Below are positions 26,538-38,004 of a stretch of DNA of 64,000 bases, piece after piece (position 1 is the stretch's first letter; every line of letters begins with the position of its first letter). The notes beneath the pieces are model-generated. The model was not told the origin of the DNA and did no database searches. It saw only the letters and a list, made by a program, of their open reading frames with translations. The DNA is from Klebsiella ornithinolytica NBRC 105727 = ATCC 31898 (GTDB lineage: Bacteria; Pseudomonadota; Gammaproteobacteria; Enterobacterales; Enterobacteriaceae). The stretch spans positions 124,001 through 188,000 of the forward strand of contig NZ_BCYR01000006.1 in assembly GCF_001598295.1 (NCBI RefSeq). The letters run 5' to 3'. Position numbers and translations under genes: made by a program.

Positions 26538-28883
26538 ATGAAAAAACGTATTCCCAGCCTCCTGGCCACCATGATCGCCAGCGCCTTGTATAGCCAACAA
26601 GGCCTCGCCGCCGATCTCGCCACGCAGTGTATGCTTGGCGTACCAAGCTATAATCGTCCCCTCGTTGAAGGTCAAACTAACGAGCTGCCGGTGACGATCA
26701 ACGCCGATCATGCGAAGGGCAATTATCCTGATAACGCCGTATTTACCGGTAATGTTGACATTAACCAGGGTAATAGCCGTCTCCAGGCGGATGAGGTCCA
26801 GCTTCATCAGCAGCAGGCTGCTGGCCAGCCGCAGCCCGTTCGCACGGTTGATGCGCTCGGCAACGTTCACTATGACGATAATCAGGTTATCCTGAAAGGC
26901 CCGAAAGGCTGGTCAAACCTGAACACCAAAGATACCAATATCTGGCAGGGCGATTACCAGATGGTTGGTCGCCAGGGCCGCGGTACCGCCGACCTGATGA
27001 AACAGCGCGGCGAAAACCGCTATACCATTCTGGAAAACGGCAGCTTTACCTCCTGTCTGCCGGGTTCTGACACCTGGAGCGTCGTCGGTAGCGAAGTGAT
27101 CCACGACCGCGAAGAACAGGTCGCCGAAATCTGGAACGCCCGTTTCAAACTCGGTTCGGTCCCTGTTTTCTATAGTCCTTACCTGCAGTTGCCGGTAGGC
27201 GACAAACGTCGTTCAGGCTTCCTGATTCCTAACGCCAAATACAGCACCAAAAATGGCGTAGAGTTTTCGCTGCCGTACTACTGGAATATCGCGCCGAACT
27301 TCGACGCCACCCTGACGCCGCACTACATGAGCAAGCGTGGCGGCGTGATGTGGGAAAACGAATTCCGCTATCTGACCAAAGCGGGCGCGGGGCTGTTCGA
27401 GTTTGACTACCTGCCGTCCGATAAAGTCTACCAGGACGATCACTCCAGCGACAGCAACAGCCGCCGCTGGTTGTTCTACTGGAATCATTCGGGTGTCATT
27501 GACCAGGTATGGCGTCTTAACGCCGACTACACCAAAGTCAGCGATCCGGACTACTTTAACGATTTCAGCTCGAAATACGGCTCCAGTACCGACGGCTACG
27601 CCACGCAGAAATTCAGCGCGGGCTACGTTAACCAGAACTTCGACGCCACCGTATCAACCAAACAGTTCCAGGTCTTCAACCGTGAGTCGAGCAACTCCTA
27701 CGCCGCTCAACCGCAGCTGGACGTGAACTATTACCAGAACGATGTCGGTCCGTTCGATACCCATCTCTATGGTCAGGCGGTGCACTTCGTTAACACCAAC
27801 GGCAACATGCCGGAAGCCACGCGTGTTCACTTCGAGCCGACGATCAACCTGCCGCTGTCTAACGGCTGGGGCAGTATTAATACCGAAGCCAAACTGCTGG
27901 CGACCCACTACCAGCAAAGCAACCTCGACAATTACAATTCGACCAATAATGCGGACTTAAAAGAGTCTGTTAACCGCGTCATGCCGCAGTTTAAAGTCGA
28001 CGGTAAAATGGTCTTCGAGCGCGATCTGCAGGAGGGGTTCACCCAAACCCTCGAGCCGCGCATGCAGTATCTGTATATCCCGTATCGCGATCAGAGCCAA
28101 ATCGGTTCCTATGACTCCACGCTGCTGCAGTCAGACTACAGCGGCCTGTTCCGCGACCGTACCTACAGCGGCCTGGACCGTATTGCTTCCGCGAACCAGC
28201 TCACTACCGGCGTGACTTCGCGCGTATATGATTCCGCCGCCGTTGAACGTTTTAATATTTCCGTTGGTCAAATCTATTATTTCACCGAGTCCCGGACCGG
28301 TGATGACAACATCAACTGGGAGAACAACGACACAACGGGTTCACTGGTATGGGCCGGCGATACTTACTGGCGCATCGCTGATAACTGGGGTTTACGCGGG
28401 GGAATTCAGTACGATACGCGTCTGGATAACGTCGCTACCGGTAACGGCACCGTGGAATACCGTCGCGATGAAAACCGTTTAATACAGCTTAACTATCGTT
28501 ATGCCAGCCCGGAATACATTCAGGCCACGCTGCCGTCGTACTCCACCGCTGAGCAGTACAAAAATGGTATTTCTCAGGTGGGCATGACCGCCAGCTGGCC
28601 GGTTGTCGATCGCTGGTCGGTGGTGGGCGCATACTACTTTGATACCAATACCAGAAAGAGCGCCGACCAGATGTTAGGGGTCCAGTATAACTCCTGCTGC
28701 TACGCGATTCGCCTCGGCTATGAACGTAAGATCAACGGCTGGGATAGTAACGGCAACGGCGAGAGCAAATACGATAATACCTTTGGCATCAACATTGAGC
28801 TACGTGGCCTGAGCTCCAACTACGGTCTCGGCACTCAGCAGATGCTGCGTTCGAACATTTTACCGTACCAGAACTCCCTGTGA
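26538..28883 (+). CDS. lptD: LPS-assembly outer membrane protein LptD
   Basis: LptD, with LptE, inserts lipopolysaccharide into the outer leaflet of the outer membrane. From ATG 26538 ([27 protein letters not shown]) it has 781 aa (E. coli 784); an ATG at 26514 in frame would add eight residues before the signal peptide. A signal peptide of about 24 residues is followed by the N-terminal OstA/beta-jellyroll domain and a 26-strand barrel. Cysteines for the two disulphides are kept: Cys31 (ATQCMLG), one in FTSCLPG, and the pair in YNSCCYAI. It is first in the lptD-surA-pdxA-rsmA-apaG-apaH run. Confidence 0.97.
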   Translation: MKKRIPSLLATMIASALYSQQGLAADLATQCMLGVPSYNRPLVEGQTNELPVTINADHAKGNYPDNAVFTGNVDINQGNSRLQADEVQLHQQQAAGQPQPVRTVDALGNVHYDDNQVILKGPKGWSNLNTKDTNIWQGDYQMVGRQGRGTADLMKQRGENRYTILENGSFTSCLPGSDTWSVVGSEVIHDREEQVAEIWNARFKLGSVPVFYSPYLQLPVGDKRRSGFLIPNAKYSTKNGVEFSLPYYWNIAPNFDATLTPHYMSKRGGVMWENEFRYLTKAGAGLFEFDYLPSDKVYQDDHSSDSNSRRWLFYWNHSGVIDQVWRLNADYTKVSDPDYFNDFSSKYGSSTDGYATQKFSAGYVNQNFDATVSTKQFQVFNRESSNSYAAQPQLDVNYYQNDVGPFDTHLYGQAVHFVNTNGNMPEATRVHFEPTINLPLSNGWGSINTEAKLLATHYQQSNLDNYNSTNNADLKESVNRVMPQFKVDGKMVFERDLQEGFTQTLEPRMQYLYIPYRDQSQIGSYDSTLLQSDYSGLFRDRTYSGLDRIASANQLTTGVTSRVYDSAAVERFNISVGQIYYFTESRTGDDNINWENNDTTGSLVWAGDTYWRIADNWGLRGGIQYDTRLDNVATGNGTVEYRRDENRLIQLNYRYASPEYIQATLPSYSTAEQYKNGISQVGMTASWPVVDRWSVVGAYYFDTNTRKSADQMLGVQYNSCCYAIRLGYERKINGWDSNGNGESKYDNTFGINIELRGLSSNYGLGTQQMLRSNILPYQNSL

Positions 28884-28937
28884 TGTGGCTGGTTTAAAAC
28901 GTAATCCGCATTTGCGGTTAATTGAAATGGAAAAAGT

Positions 28938-30224
28938 ATGAAGAACTGGAAAACGCTGCTTCTCGGTATCGCCATGATCGCGAATACCAGTTTCGCTGCC
29001 CCACAGGTTGTCGATAAAGTAGCGGCTGTCGTCAATAATGGCGTTGTTCTTGAAAGCGACGTCGATGGCTTATTGCAATCGGTTAAGCTCAATGCTGGCC
29101 AGGCCGGTCAACAGCTGCCGGATGACGCGACCTTACGTCATCAGATCCTCGAAAGACTGATCATGGACCAGATCGTTCTGCAGATGGGCCAGAAGATGGG
29201 CATGAAAATCACTGACGATCAGGTCGATCAGGCGATTGCCAACATCGCGAAACAGAACAACATGACCATGGATCAGATGCGCAGCCGTCTGGCCTATGAC
29301 GGTCTTAACTACAACACCTACCGTAATCAGATTCGTAAAGAGATGCTGATTGCGGAAGTGCGTAACAACGAAGTCCGTCGTCGCATCACCGTGCTGCCGC
29401 AGGAAGTCGAATCGCTGGCGAAACAGATTGGCGATCAGAACGATGCCAGCACCGAGCTGAACCTCAGCCACATTCTGATTCCGCTGACAGAAAACCCGAC
29501 CTCTGACGACGTAGCGAAAGCGCAGGAACAGGCTAACGCGATCGTTGAGCAGGCGCGCAGCGGCGCTGACTTCGGCAAACTGGCTATCACCTACTCTGCC
29601 GACCAGCAGGCGCTGAAAGGCGGCCAGATGGGCTGGGGTCGTATTCAGGAACTGCCGGGGATCTTCGCCCAGGCGCTGAGCACCGCGAAGAAAGGTGATA
29701 TTGTCGGCCCGATTCGCTCTGGCGTCGGCTTCCATATCCTGAAAGTGAACGATATGCGCGGCGGCAGCAAGAACATCTCCGTCACCGAAGTTCACGCGCG
29801 TCACATTCTGCTGAAGCCGTCGCCGATCATGAATGACGAGCAGGCGCGGGCTAAGCTGGAGCAGATCGCCGCGGATATTAAGAGCGGAAAAACCACTTTC
29901 GCCAAAGCAGCAAAAGAGTTCTCCGAAGATCCGGGTTCCGCAAACCAGGGCGGCGATTTAGGCTGGGCAACGCCAGATATCTTCGATCCGGCGTTCCGCG
30001 ATGCGCTGATGCGTCTGAACAAAGGCCAGACCAGCGCACCGGTGCACTCCTCCTTCGGTTGGCACCTGATTGAACTGATGGACAGCCGTCAGGTAGACAG
30101 AACCGACGCCGCGCAGAAAGACCGCGCGTACCGGATGCTGATGAACCGTAAGTTCTCTGAAGAAGCGGCAACCTGGATGCAGGAACAACGCGCCAGCGCT
30201 TACGTCAAAATTCTGAGCAACTAA
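28938..30224 (+). CDS. surA: Periplasmic chaperone and peptidyl-prolyl isomerase SurA
   Basis: SurA guides outer membrane proteins, LptD among them, through the periplasm. The 428 aa equal the E. coli length. A signal peptide ([20 protein letters not shown]) precedes the N-terminal chaperone module. Two parvulin domains follow: the first near [11 protein letters not shown]...[12 protein letters not shown], the second near [12 protein letters not shown]...[18 protein letters not shown]-terminal helix ends the protein. It lies 54 bp after lptD; downstream lies a diverged ERIC element before pdxA. Confidence 0.97.
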   Translation: MKNWKTLLLGIAMIANTSFAAPQVVDKVAAVVNNGVVLESDVDGLLQSVKLNAGQAGQQLPDDATLRHQILERLIMDQIVLQMGQKMGMKITDDQVDQAIANIAKQNNMTMDQMRSRLAYDGLNYNTYRNQIRKEMLIAEVRNNEVRRRITVLPQEVESLAKQIGDQNDASTELNLSHILIPLTENPTSDDVAKAQEQANAIVEQARSGADFGKLAITYSADQQALKGGQMGWGRIQELPGIFAQALSTAKKGDIVGPIRSGVGFHILKVNDMRGGSKNISVTEVHARHILLKPSPIMNDEQARAKLEQIAADIKSGKTTFAKAAKEFSEDPGSANQGGDLGWATPDIFDPAFRDALMRLNKGQTSAPVHSSFGWHLIELMDSRQVDRTDAAQKDRAYRMLMNRKFSEEAATWMQEQRASAYVKILSN

Positions 30225-30227
30225 TAT

Positions 30228-30352
30228 CACGGCCTCATACACAACAGCACTCGGGGTGTATTGAGGCGGCAAGCCGTCGAGCCCGGATAACTCACGATGT
30301 GAGCGGACCCGACGGCGTTGCCAACAGAAAGACGTCCTGAAGGATGAAGTGT
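30228..30352 (+). repeat. Diverged ERIC element between surA and pdxA
   Basis: The segment follows the ERIC plan of the thiB copies: start CATACACAA, then TCGGGGTG-AGGCGGCAAGC, a central palindrome (TCACGATGTGA) flanked by AGCCCGGA and CGGACCCG, and the end CTGAAGGATGAAGTGTAT. The core is changed from the consensus. The end supplies the ribosome binding site and runs into the start of pdxA. Confidence 0.65.
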
Positions 30353-31333
30353 ATGAATCGAGTTGTTATCACTCCCGGTGAACCTGCCGGAATCGGCCCC
30401 GACCTTGTTGTACAGCTTGCGCAGCGCGACTGGCCGGTAGAGCTGGTGATTTGCGCCGACGGCGCCCTGTTATCTGACCGAGCTCAACAGCTCGGTCTTC
30501 CTTTATCTCTCCTGCCCTACGATCCTTCTCTTCCCGCAGCGGCCCAGCGCGCTGGCACTCTGACGCTCCTCCCGGTCGCGCTGAACGCCCCCGTCGAACC
30601 CGGCGTGCTGAACGTACGCAACGGAAGCTATGTGGTTGAGACGTTGGCTCGCGCCTGCGACGGCTGTCTGAGCGGCGAATTTGCGGCATTGATTACCGGG
30701 CCGGTCCATAAGGGCAATATCAACGACGCGGGTATCGCCTTTACCGGCCATACCGAGTTCTTTGAAGAGCGCGCCCACGCCAGCAAAGTGGTCATGATGC
30801 TGGCGACGGAAGAACTGCGCGTCGCCCTGGCAACCACGCACCTGCCGCTGAAAGCGATCAGCGACGCGATTACGCCGGATTTGCTCCGTGAAGTGATAAC
30901 GATTCTGGACCACGATCTGCGCCATAAATTTGGCATCGCCCGGCCGCACGTGCTGGTCTGCGGTCTGAACCCGCACGCCGGCGAAGGTGGGCATATGGGG
31001 ACGGAAGAGATTGATACGATTATTCCCGTGCTGGAAGAGATGCGCGCCCGGGGGATGAATCTGAGCGGCCCGCTGCCGGCAGATACCCTTTTCCAGCCCA
31101 AATATCTCGACAATGCCGATGCGGTACTCGCGATGTACCACGATCAGGGCCTTCCCGTGCTAAAATACCAGGGCTTTGGCCGTGGCGTGAACATTACGCT
31201 CGGTTTACCTTTTATTCGCACCTCTGTTGACCACGGTACCGCGCTTGAACTGGCGGGCCAGGGAAAAGCGGATGTCGGCAGTTTTATCACGGCGCTTAAT
31301 CTCGCCATCAAAATGATTGTTAATACGCAATGA
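30353..31333 (+). CDS. pdxA: 4-hydroxythreonine-4-phosphate dehydrogenase PdxA
   Basis: PdxA oxidises 4-phosphohydroxythreonine in pyridoxal phosphate synthesis. ATG 30353 ([19 protein letters not shown]) gives 326 aa, with AAGGAT 7 nt upstream. ATG 30344 (MKCMNRV) would give 329 aa, the E. coli length, but its purine-rich sequence touches the start codon, so 30353 is preferred. Metal ligands are in [16 protein letters not shown] and [12 protein letters not shown], and GPVHKG is also kept. The stop overlaps rsmA (ATGA). Confidence 0.95.
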   Translation: MNRVVITPGEPAGIGPDLVVQLAQRDWPVELVICADGALLSDRAQQLGLPLSLLPYDPSLPAAAQRAGTLTLLPVALNAPVEPGVLNVRNGSYVVETLARACDGCLSGEFAALITGPVHKGNINDAGIAFTGHTEFFEERAHASKVVMMLATEELRVALATTHLPLKAISDAITPDLLREVITILDHDLRHKFGIARPHVLVCGLNPHAGEGGHMGTEEIDTIIPVLEEMRARGMNLSGPLPADTLFQPKYLDNADAVLAMYHDQGLPVLKYQGFGRGVNITLGLPFIRTSVDHGTALELAGQGKADVGSFITALNLAIKMIVNTQ

Positions 31334-32151
31334 ATAATCGAGTCCATCAGGGCCACTTAGCCCGTAAACGCTTCGGGCAAAACTTCCTCAACGATCAGTT
31401 CGTGATCGACAGCATTGTCTCGGCCATTAACCCCCAGAAAGGGCAGGCAATTGTCGAGATCGGTCCGGGCCTGGCGGCGCTGACCGAACCGGTCGGTGAA
31501 CGCCTGGACGCACTTACCGTTATCGAGCTGGATCGCGATCTGGCCGCTCGTCTGCAGACGCATCCGTTCCTCGGGCCGAAGCTGACCATTTATCAGCAAG
31601 ATGCCATGACCATGAACTTCGGCGAACTGTCGCAGACCATGGGCCAGCCGCTGCGCGTGTTCGGCAACCTGCCGTACAACATCTCAACGCCGCTGATGTT
31701 CCATCTGTTCAGCTATACTGATGCCATCGCCGACATGCACTTTATGCTGCAAAAAGAGGTCGTCAATCGTCTGGTTGCCGGACCGAACAGCAAGGCGTAT
31801 GGTCGACTGAGCGTTATGGCGCAGTATTACTGCCAGATTATCCCGGTACTCGAAGTGCCGCCGGGTGCCTTTACGCCGCCGCCTAAAGTGGATTCCGCCG
31901 TTGTGCGCCTGGTGCCTTACCGCACGCTGCCGCATCCGGTGAAAGAGGTTCGCGTGCTGAGCCGAATCACTACCGAGGCCTTCAACCAGCGTCGTAAAAC
32001 GATTCGTAACAGCCTCGGCAACCTGTTCAGCGTTGAGGTACTGACCGAGCTGGGCATCGACCCGGCAAAACGTGCAGAGAATATTTCCGTGGCGCAATAC
32101 TGTCAGCTGGCTAACTGGCTATCTGACAACTCGCCCACCAAGGAGAGCTAA
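31330..32151 (+). CDS. rsmA: 16S rRNA dimethyladenosine transferase RsmA (KsgA)
   Basis: RsmA dimethylates A1518 and A1519 of 16S rRNA late in 30S assembly, and its loss gives kasugamycin resistance. The 273 aa equal the E. coli length. SAM-binding motif I is [11 protein letters not shown], with the acidic residue in VIELDRDL, and the catalytic motif is NLPYNIS. The C-terminal domain has [11 protein letters not shown]. The start overlaps the pdxA stop by 4 nt, indicating translational coupling; apaG follows after 2 bp. Confidence 0.97.
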   Translation: MNNRVHQGHLARKRFGQNFLNDQFVIDSIVSAINPQKGQAIVEIGPGLAALTEPVGERLDALTVIELDRDLAARLQTHPFLGPKLTIYQQDAMTMNFGELSQTMGQPLRVFGNLPYNISTPLMFHLFSYTDAIADMHFMLQKEVVNRLVAGPNSKAYGRLSVMAQYYCQIIPVLEVPPGAFTPPPKVDSAVVRLVPYRTLPHPVKEVRVLSRITTEAFNQRRKTIRNSLGNLFSVEVLTELGIDPAKRAENISVAQYCQLANWLSDNSPTKES

Positions 32152-32153
32152 CC

Positions 32154-32531
32154 ATGATTAATTCGCCTCGAGTTTGCGTGCAGGTGCAAAGCGTCTATAT
32201 CGAATCGCAGTCTTCCCCGGAAGAAGAGCGCTACGTTTTCGCTTATACCGTCACGATTCGCAATCTGGGGCGGACTCAGGTTCAGCTTCTTGGCCGCTAC
32301 TGGCTTATCACCAACGGCCACGGTCGTGAGACTGAAGTGCAGGGTGAAGGGGTTGTCGGCGAACAGCCGCATATTCCCGCAGGCGGTGAATTCCAGTATA
32401 CCAGCGGAGCCGTCATTGAAACGCCGCTGGGCACCATGCAGGGACATTATGAAATGATCGACGTGAACGGCGCGCCGTTCTCGATCGATATCCCTGTTTT
32501 CCGTCTCGCAGTACCAACGCTCATTCACTAA
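32154..32531 (+). CDS. apaG: ApaG domain protein
   Basis: ApaG is a small fibronectin-III-like beta-sandwich protein; its biochemical role in enterobacteria is not settled. The 125 aa equal the E. coli length. The sequence shows the family segments [39 protein letters not shown] and [18 protein letters not shown]. It lies 2 bp after rsmA and 4 bp before apaH. Confidence 0.96.
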   Translation: MINSPRVCVQVQSVYIESQSSPEEERYVFAYTVTIRNLGRTQVQLLGRYWLITNGHGRETEVQGEGVVGEQPHIPAGGEFQYTSGAVIETPLGTMQGHYEMIDVNGAPFSIDIPVFRLAVPTLIH

Positions 32532-32535
32532 AACA

Positions 32536-33384
32536 ATGTCTACATACCTTATTGGCGACGTTCACGGTTGCTACGATGAACTGCTCGCGTTATTAAAGCA
32601 GGTGGCGTTTACCCCAGGGAGCGATACGCTGTGGCTCACGGGCGATTTAGTCGCACGCGGCCCGGGTTCGCTGGAGGTTTTACGCTACGTTAAATCCCTT
32701 GGCGATAATGTGCGCCTTGTTCTCGGCAATCACGATCTGCACCTGCTGGCCGTCTTCGCCGGCATCAGCCGCAACAAACCCAAAGATCGCCTGAAATCGC
32801 TGCTCGAAGCCCCGGATGCCGACGAGCTGCTCAACTGGCTGCGCCGTCAGCCGCTGATGCAGATTGATGAAGAGAAAAAGCTGGTGATGGCCCATGCGGG
32901 CATTACGCCGCAGTGGGATCTGGAAACGGCAAAACAGTGCGCGCGCGATGTTGAAGCCGTGCTCGCCAGCGACTCCTATCCGTTCTTCCTCGACGCGATG
33001 TATGGCGATATGCCGAATAACTGGAGCCCTGAGCTGAGCGGTCTCGCCCGCCTGCGCTTTATCTCCAATGCCTTTACCCGTATGCGCTACTGTTTCCCGA
33101 ACGGGCAGCTGGATATGTATGCCAAAGAAGCGCCGGAAAACGCCCCTGCGCCGTTAAAACCGTGGTTTGCCATTCCCGGTCCGGTGAGCAACGAGTACAG
33201 CATTGCGTTTGGTCACTGGGCTTCGCTGGAAGGTCGCGGTACGCCGGAGGGGATATACGCCCTCGATACCGGCTGCTGCTGGGGCGGGGATCTCACCTGC
33301 CTGCGCTGGGAAGACAAGCAGTACTTTACTCAGCCCTCAAACCGGCAGAAAGAGCCGGACGAAGGCGAGGCAGTAGCCTCCTGA
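32536..33384 (+). CDS. apaH: Symmetrical bis(5'-nucleosyl)-tetraphosphatase ApaH
   Basis: ApaH hydrolyses Ap4A to two ADP and also removes Np4 caps from RNA. The 282-aa protein has the metallophosphatase motifs: [10 protein letters not shown] at residues 8-17, [17 protein letters not shown] and MAHAGI, with a C-terminal FGHWAS histidine. It is the last gene of the lptD-apaH run. A terminator-like hairpin lies directly after the stop codon. Confidence 0.96.
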   Translation: MSTYLIGDVHGCYDELLALLKQVAFTPGSDTLWLTGDLVARGPGSLEVLRYVKSLGDNVRLVLGNHDLHLLAVFAGISRNKPKDRLKSLLEAPDADELLNWLRRQPLMQIDEEKKLVMAHAGITPQWDLETAKQCARDVEAVLASDSYPFFLDAMYGDMPNNWSPELSGLARLRFISNAFTRMRYCFPNGQLDMYAKEAPENAPAPLKPWFAIPGPVSNEYSIAFGHWASLEGRGTPEGIYALDTGCCWGGDLTCLRWEDKQYFTQPSNRQKEPDEGEAVAS

Positions 33385-33420
33385 AAAAAATCCCGGATAG
33401 CGGTAAGCGGTATCCGGGAT
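33384..33420 (-). terminator. folA terminator (minus strand), also after apaH
   Basis: A perfect 10-bp stem (ATCCCGGATA 33390-33399 with TATCCGGGAT 33411-33420) is followed on the minus strand by a T6-7 run. It ends folA and may also slow apaH transcription from the other side. Confidence 0.8.
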
Positions 33421-33466
33421 ATCATCATCTTGCCTCGGCCAACGCTACGCGCTGCCCGGCATACCC

Positions 33467-33979
<513 letters not shown>

Positions 33980-34045
33980 CTATACGTAAAGCGTAATACT
34001 TCGTCGACTGCGCGGAGAGTAAAGAATAAGAAAATTTTCGGATTT

Positions 34046-34081
34046 GCAGGCGGGCCCACGTAAGCTACGTGAGCCGCCTGC
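34046..34081. other. Long hairpin between folA and kefC
   Basis: GCAGGCGG and CCGCCTGC form an outer stem that continues through an imperfect inner stem (CACGTA/TACGTG) to an AGC loop. It lies in the 197-bp gap upstream of folA and downstream of kefC. It could end kefC transcription, but no immediate T run follows. Confidence 0.45.
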
Positions 34082-34143
34082 TGAGGAACTAAACTGAAAA
34101 CAAAATGTTAACTGTAAACAAAACGTAACGGCCGCCGCACGAC

Positions 34144-36009
34144 TCAGGCAGAAGGTTTACTCTCCGGTTCATCGGCAATATCTCCGGTGTGTCGACCCTC
34201 TTCCGTTCCCTGCCAGCCATGCCGCTGAACCAACGACAGATGGTTACGATCCTCGTTAATTATGGTGGTCAGCATGTCGCTGGTGCGTTTAAAGACCGCC
34301 ACGCGGGAAGCCGCGTCGTTTTCCGCCATCGCCACCATCTCCTCGACCATTTTCTGGTTGAAGCGACGGAACAGGTCGGCGCGCTCGCGCGCTTCATAAG
34401 CGCCCAGGCCCAGGGCCTCCAGCGCCGTTCGCCCGGATTTCAGCGCCGCCTCGAAGGTTTCACGCTCCGGGGCCTCCACGCCAGCCTGACGCAGCTGGAT
34501 ATAGTGATCCACATCGCGGGCGCGGGAGATAATCTGCAGATGCGGGAAATGCTCTTTTGCCAGCTCAACCAGCTGCAGGCTGACCTGCGGATCGTCAATC
34601 GCATTGATCAGCACCTCGGCTTTTGCCGCCCCCGCTGACTCCAGCATATCGACGCGCGTGGCATCGCCATAAAACACTTTCATATCAAATTTACGCAGCG
34701 TATCAACGTGGTCAGGATCGTGATCGAGGATCACCATCTTCACCCCGCCGGAGAGCAATACACGACCGGCGATCTGCCCGTAGCGGCCGAAGCCGGCAAT
34801 AATCACCCGCGGCTGCTCTTCATCAATCTCATCCGCTTCGCGTTCCTCGCCGCGGGATGATTTCTCCAGGCGGGTCAACAGTACCAGCAGGATCGGCGTT
34901 GCCGCCATTGACAGCGCCACCGCCAGCGTCAACGCTTTCGCCCAGTCGCTATCCAGTACGTCGGCCATCTGCGCCGCGCCGAATACCACAAAGGCAAACT
35001 CACTCCCCTGCCCCAGCAGAACCGCAAACCAGCGGCGCTGGGCGCGCGGCACCCCGAGCGGCTTCGCAATCAGCCACAGCATCGCGCCTTTAATGATCAG
35101 GAAACCAACCAGCAAAACCAGAATGCGCAGCGGATGGCTCATCAGGGTACCGAAATCAATCGACATCCCGACGCCAATGAAGAACAGCCCCAGCAGCAGC
35201 CCCTTAAACGGCTCAATGTCGCTTTCCAGCGCGTGGCGATATTCCGAACTCGCCAGCAACACGCCGGCGAGGAAGGCCCCCATCGCCATCGACAGTCCGA
35301 CCTCCTCCAGCAGCAGGCCAAAGCCGAAGACCAGGAACAGGGCTACGGCGCTGAACACTTCGCGCAGACCGGAACGGGCCACGAAGCGTAATACCGGACG
35401 GGTCACATAGCGCCCCAGCGCCACCACCAGGACCAGCGCGCCAGCCACCTTGAGCGCGGACAGGGCAAATGCCGCCAGCGTCGTAGAGCCACCGCTGGCG
35501 GCCAGCAGCGGGATCATCGCCACCAGCGGGATCGCCGCGATATCCTGAAACAGCAGGACGGCAAATGCGCTCCGCCCCATCTGTGAGACCGTCAGATTAC
35601 GTTCGTTCATCGCCTGCATCGCGATCGCCGTCGACGACAGCGCCAGCGTCATGCCGATCAGCTCCGCCACCTGCCAGCGCATCCCCAGCAACATGCAAAA
35701 CAGGCCAATCAGTACGCCGCACACCACCATCTGCAAGGCGCCGCCGCCAAACACCGACGCGCGTAGCTTCCACAGACGCTGCGGGTCGAGTTCCAGACCA
35801 ATCACAAACAGCATCAGCACCACGCCGATTTCAGCAAAGTGCAAAATCGCCTCGGCGTCGGTCACCAGCCTCAGCCCCCACGGCCCGATAATACAGCCGG
35901 CAATCAGATAGCCGAGTACCGACCCCAACCCAAGGCGCACGGCGATCGGCACAATCAGCGCGGCGGATCCCAGATAAATCAGCGCCTGTATCAGCGTATG
36001 GCTATCCAT
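34144..36009 (-). CDS. kefC: Glutathione-gated K+/H+ antiporter KefC
   Basis: KefC lets K+ out and acidifies the cytoplasm when electrophiles form glutathione adducts. ATG 36009 ([20 protein letters not shown]) gives 621 aa (E. coli 620); a longer upstream frame lies in kefF. The first ~380 residues are a CPA2 antiporter domain with about 12 helices. A cytoplasmic RCK/TrkA-N domain follows, with the nucleotide-binding start [19 protein letters not shown] and acidic [10 protein letters not shown]. The C-terminal tail is charged. The gene overlaps the end of kefF by 8 nt, so the pair is co-translated. Confidence 0.96.
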   Translation of the reverse strand: MDSHTLIQALIYLGSAALIVPIAVRLGLGSVLGYLIAGCIIGPWGLRLVTDAEAILHFAEIGVVLMLFVIGLELDPQRLWKLRASVFGGGALQMVVCGVLIGLFCMLLGMRWQVAELIGMTLALSSTAIAMQAMNERNLTVSQMGRSAFAVLLFQDIAAIPLVAMIPLLAASGGSTTLAAFALSALKVAGALVLVVALGRYVTRPVLRFVARSGLREVFSAVALFLVFGFGLLLEEVGLSMAMGAFLAGVLLASSEYRHALESDIEPFKGLLLGLFFIGVGMSIDFGTLMSHPLRILVLLVGFLIIKGAMLWLIAKPLGVPRAQRRWFAVLLGQGSEFAFVVFGAAQMADVLDSDWAKALTLAVALSMAATPILLVLLTRLEKSSRGEEREADEIDEEQPRVIIAGFGRYGQIAGRVLLSGGVKMVILDHDPDHVDTLRKFDMKVFYGDATRVDMLESAGAAKAEVLINAIDDPQVSLQLVELAKEHFPHLQIISRARDVDHYIQLRQAGVEAPERETFEAALKSGRTALEALGLGAYEARERADLFRRFNQKMVEEMVAMAENDAASRVAVFKRTSDMLTTIINEDRNHLSLVQRHGWQGTEEGRHTGDIADEPESKPSA

Positions 36010-36532
36010 GATGCGTCTCCTGCCATTCGATAAGGCGTTGTCGGTAGCGGCGTGCCTGCGCCTGAAGGGTTTCATCGTCGCAGATAAATGTGCAGTGCAT
36101 GGCGAAAGGCGGCAGCCACTTCATTCCACAGTAGAGACCGGTCGCCTGGAGCGGTTGGGAAAGCACATCAAACCCGGGAAATGCACCGATATCAAAGTGG
36201 CTCTCGCCGCCGCCGGTGGTCACCGCCCACATCAGCGATTTACCGCGCAGGGCGATGCCGTTATGTCCGTAAGCCCAGCCGTGCGATAACACTTTATCCA
36301 TCCACAGTTTCATTAGCGGCGGCACACTGTACCACTGCATCGGATGCTGCCAGATAATCAGCTCGGCGCGTGCCAGCGCCGCCTGTTCGGCGGCGACGTC
36401 GATATTAAAATCGGGGTAAAGTTGATAGAGGGAGCGTATTTCTACGCCATCCAGCGTCCTTGCCTGCTCAAGCATCCGCTTATTCGCATGCGAGTGATGC
36501 GGATAGGGATGGGCATAAATTATCAGAATCAT
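36002..36532 (-). CDS. kefF: KefC ancillary quinone oxidoreductase KefF
   Basis: KefF is a flavodoxin-like NAD(P)H:quinone oxidoreductase that binds KefC and is needed for its full activity. The 176 aa equal the E. coli length. Flavodoxin-fold segments are [42 protein letters not shown] (FMN/quinone loop) and the glycine-rich [11 protein letters not shown]. It lies upstream of kefC on the same strand with an 8-nt overlap. Confidence 0.95.
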   Translation of the reverse strand: MILIIYAHPYPHHSHANKRMLEQARTLDGVEIRSLYQLYPDFNIDVAAEQAALARAELIIWQHPMQWYSVPPLMKLWMDKVLSHGWAYGHNGIALRGKSLMWAVTTGGGESHFDIGAFPGFDVLSQPLQATGLYCGMKWLPPFAMHCTFICDDETLQAQARRYRQRLIEWQETHHG

Positions 36533-36627
36533 TGATTAGCCTGCGTTAACTCTCGTTGTAATCAGCAAGAGTGTAGTCAGTTAATCGAAGTGCTTACAAT
36601 CACAACCTGTTTTTATCTCAACACCCT

Positions 36628-37932
36628 TCAGGCATTTCGCGGCTGCTTGCTGACGGCGACAGCGGGCTCGCCGATCTCAAGATCGCAGCGTTTCGGCAGC
36701 AGGAAGGTCATGGTCCCGGCAATGAGGAGCGATCCTGCCAACGCGCAGACCGCCACGTTCTGGCCATACAGATAGATCATCACCCCAACCAGATAAGGAC
36801 CGCAGAAGCCGCCGAGATTGCCCAGGCCGTTAATCACCCCCCGTGCGCTACCGGCAACTTCCGCGGAAGCGATACGCCCCGGCATCGACCAGAACGGGCT
36901 GGTAGCCGATTTAAGGAAGAAACCGCAAATCACCAGCGCAATATAGGCCGCCACCACGTGCTCACGCAGTACCACCGAGGCCACCAGCGCCGCAGCGAAG
37001 CTGTAGAGCGAGAAGCGTACCCACAGACGACGTTTGCCGCTGCGATCGCTGAATAGCGAAATCACATAAATACCCGCCAGCGTGGCCACAAACGGCAGCA
37101 CCGCCAGAAACCCGACGCTGGCCATACTGCCGCCGGTCAGCCCCTTCAGAATAGTCGGCAGCCACAGGGTATAACCGTAATCGCCGGTCTGATAAAAGAA
37201 GTTGAGGATCACCAGCTTCATCAGCCCGCTATTGCGGAAAACATCTTTGACCGGCGCGTTGCTGACCGCATCTTCCGCCAGCTTTGCCGCCCGCTCTGCG
37301 GCCAGCGTGGTAACCAGATAGTGACGCTCTGCCTCCGGCAGCCAGCGCGCCTCTTCCGGGCGGTCGCTGATCATAAACCACCACACCGCCAGCACTACCA
37401 CGGATAGCAGGCCTTCGATAATAAACAGCCAGCGCCAGTCGAGCGCGGCAATAATCGCCCCGGAGACCGGCGCGGTCAGCATGCCGCCCAGCGGAGCAAA
37501 CATCATGACGAAGGCATTGGCGCGTCCCAGCTCTTTTTCCGGGAACCAGTTGCTGACCATCGTCAGCACTACCGGTAGCATCCCGCCCTCGGATACGCCG
37601 AGAATAAAGCGTAGAACCAGCAGTTGATATTCATGGGTCACAAAACCGGTGGCAATCGACACCACCGCCCAGGCCATCAGCGACCACGCAATAAAGCGTT
37701 TACCGCTGCCGTTTACCGCAATACGCCCGCCGGGTATTTGCAGAAATAAATAACCAATAAAAAATATTCCGCTGGCCACACCGGCCATTTGACTGGTAAT
37801 ACCTAAATCAGCTTCCATGCCACCGGGCAAAGCAAAACTAATATTTACCCGATCCATAAACGAAATAATACAGGCAATCAACACCGGCGTGATAATACGC
37901 AGCCAGCGGGTGCTGGGAATTTTATCATTCAT
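36628..37932 (-). CDS. MFS transporter, anion:cation symporter type (putative sugar-acid uptake)
   Basis: A 434-aa major-facilitator protein with about 12 membrane spans. The N-terminus RIITPVLIACIISFMDRVNISFALPGGMEADLGI and the FILGVSEGGMLPVVLTMVSNWFP segment are typical of the ACS/phthalate-permease branch that includes GudP, ExuT and LgoT and carries sugar acids or other organic anions. It lies 72 bp downstream of a 2-hydroxyacid dehydrogenase on the same strand, and next to LacI-, IdnO- and gluconokinase-like genes. I infer uptake of a keto-sugar acid such as 2- or 5-ketogluconate; the exact substrate is not shown. Confidence 0.82.
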   Translation of the reverse strand: MNDKIPSTRWLRIITPVLIACIISFMDRVNISFALPGGMEADLGITSQMAGVASGIFFIGYLFLQIPGGRIAVNGSGKRFIAWSLMAWAVVSIATGFVTHEYQLLVLRFILGVSEGGMLPVVLTMVSNWFPEKELGRANAFVMMFAPLGGMLTAPVSGAIIAALDWRWLFIIEGLLSVVVLAVWWFMISDRPEEARWLPEAERHYLVTTLAAERAAKLAEDAVSNAPVKDVFRNSGLMKLVILNFFYQTGDYGYTLWLPTILKGLTGGSMASVGFLAVLPFVATLAGIYVISLFSDRSGKRRLWVRFSLYSFAAALVASVVLREHVVAAYIALVICGFFLKSATSPFWSMPGRIASAEVAGSARGVINGLGNLGGFCGPYLVGVMIYLYGQNVAVCALAGSLLIAGTMTFLLPKRCDLEIGEPAVAVSKQPRNA

Positions 37933-38004
37933 ATTTCGTACTCTCTATGCAGAGGTTATTGTTGTCATTAAATTAGAGCCGGGCACAGAAATAAGAGATG
38001 AGAA

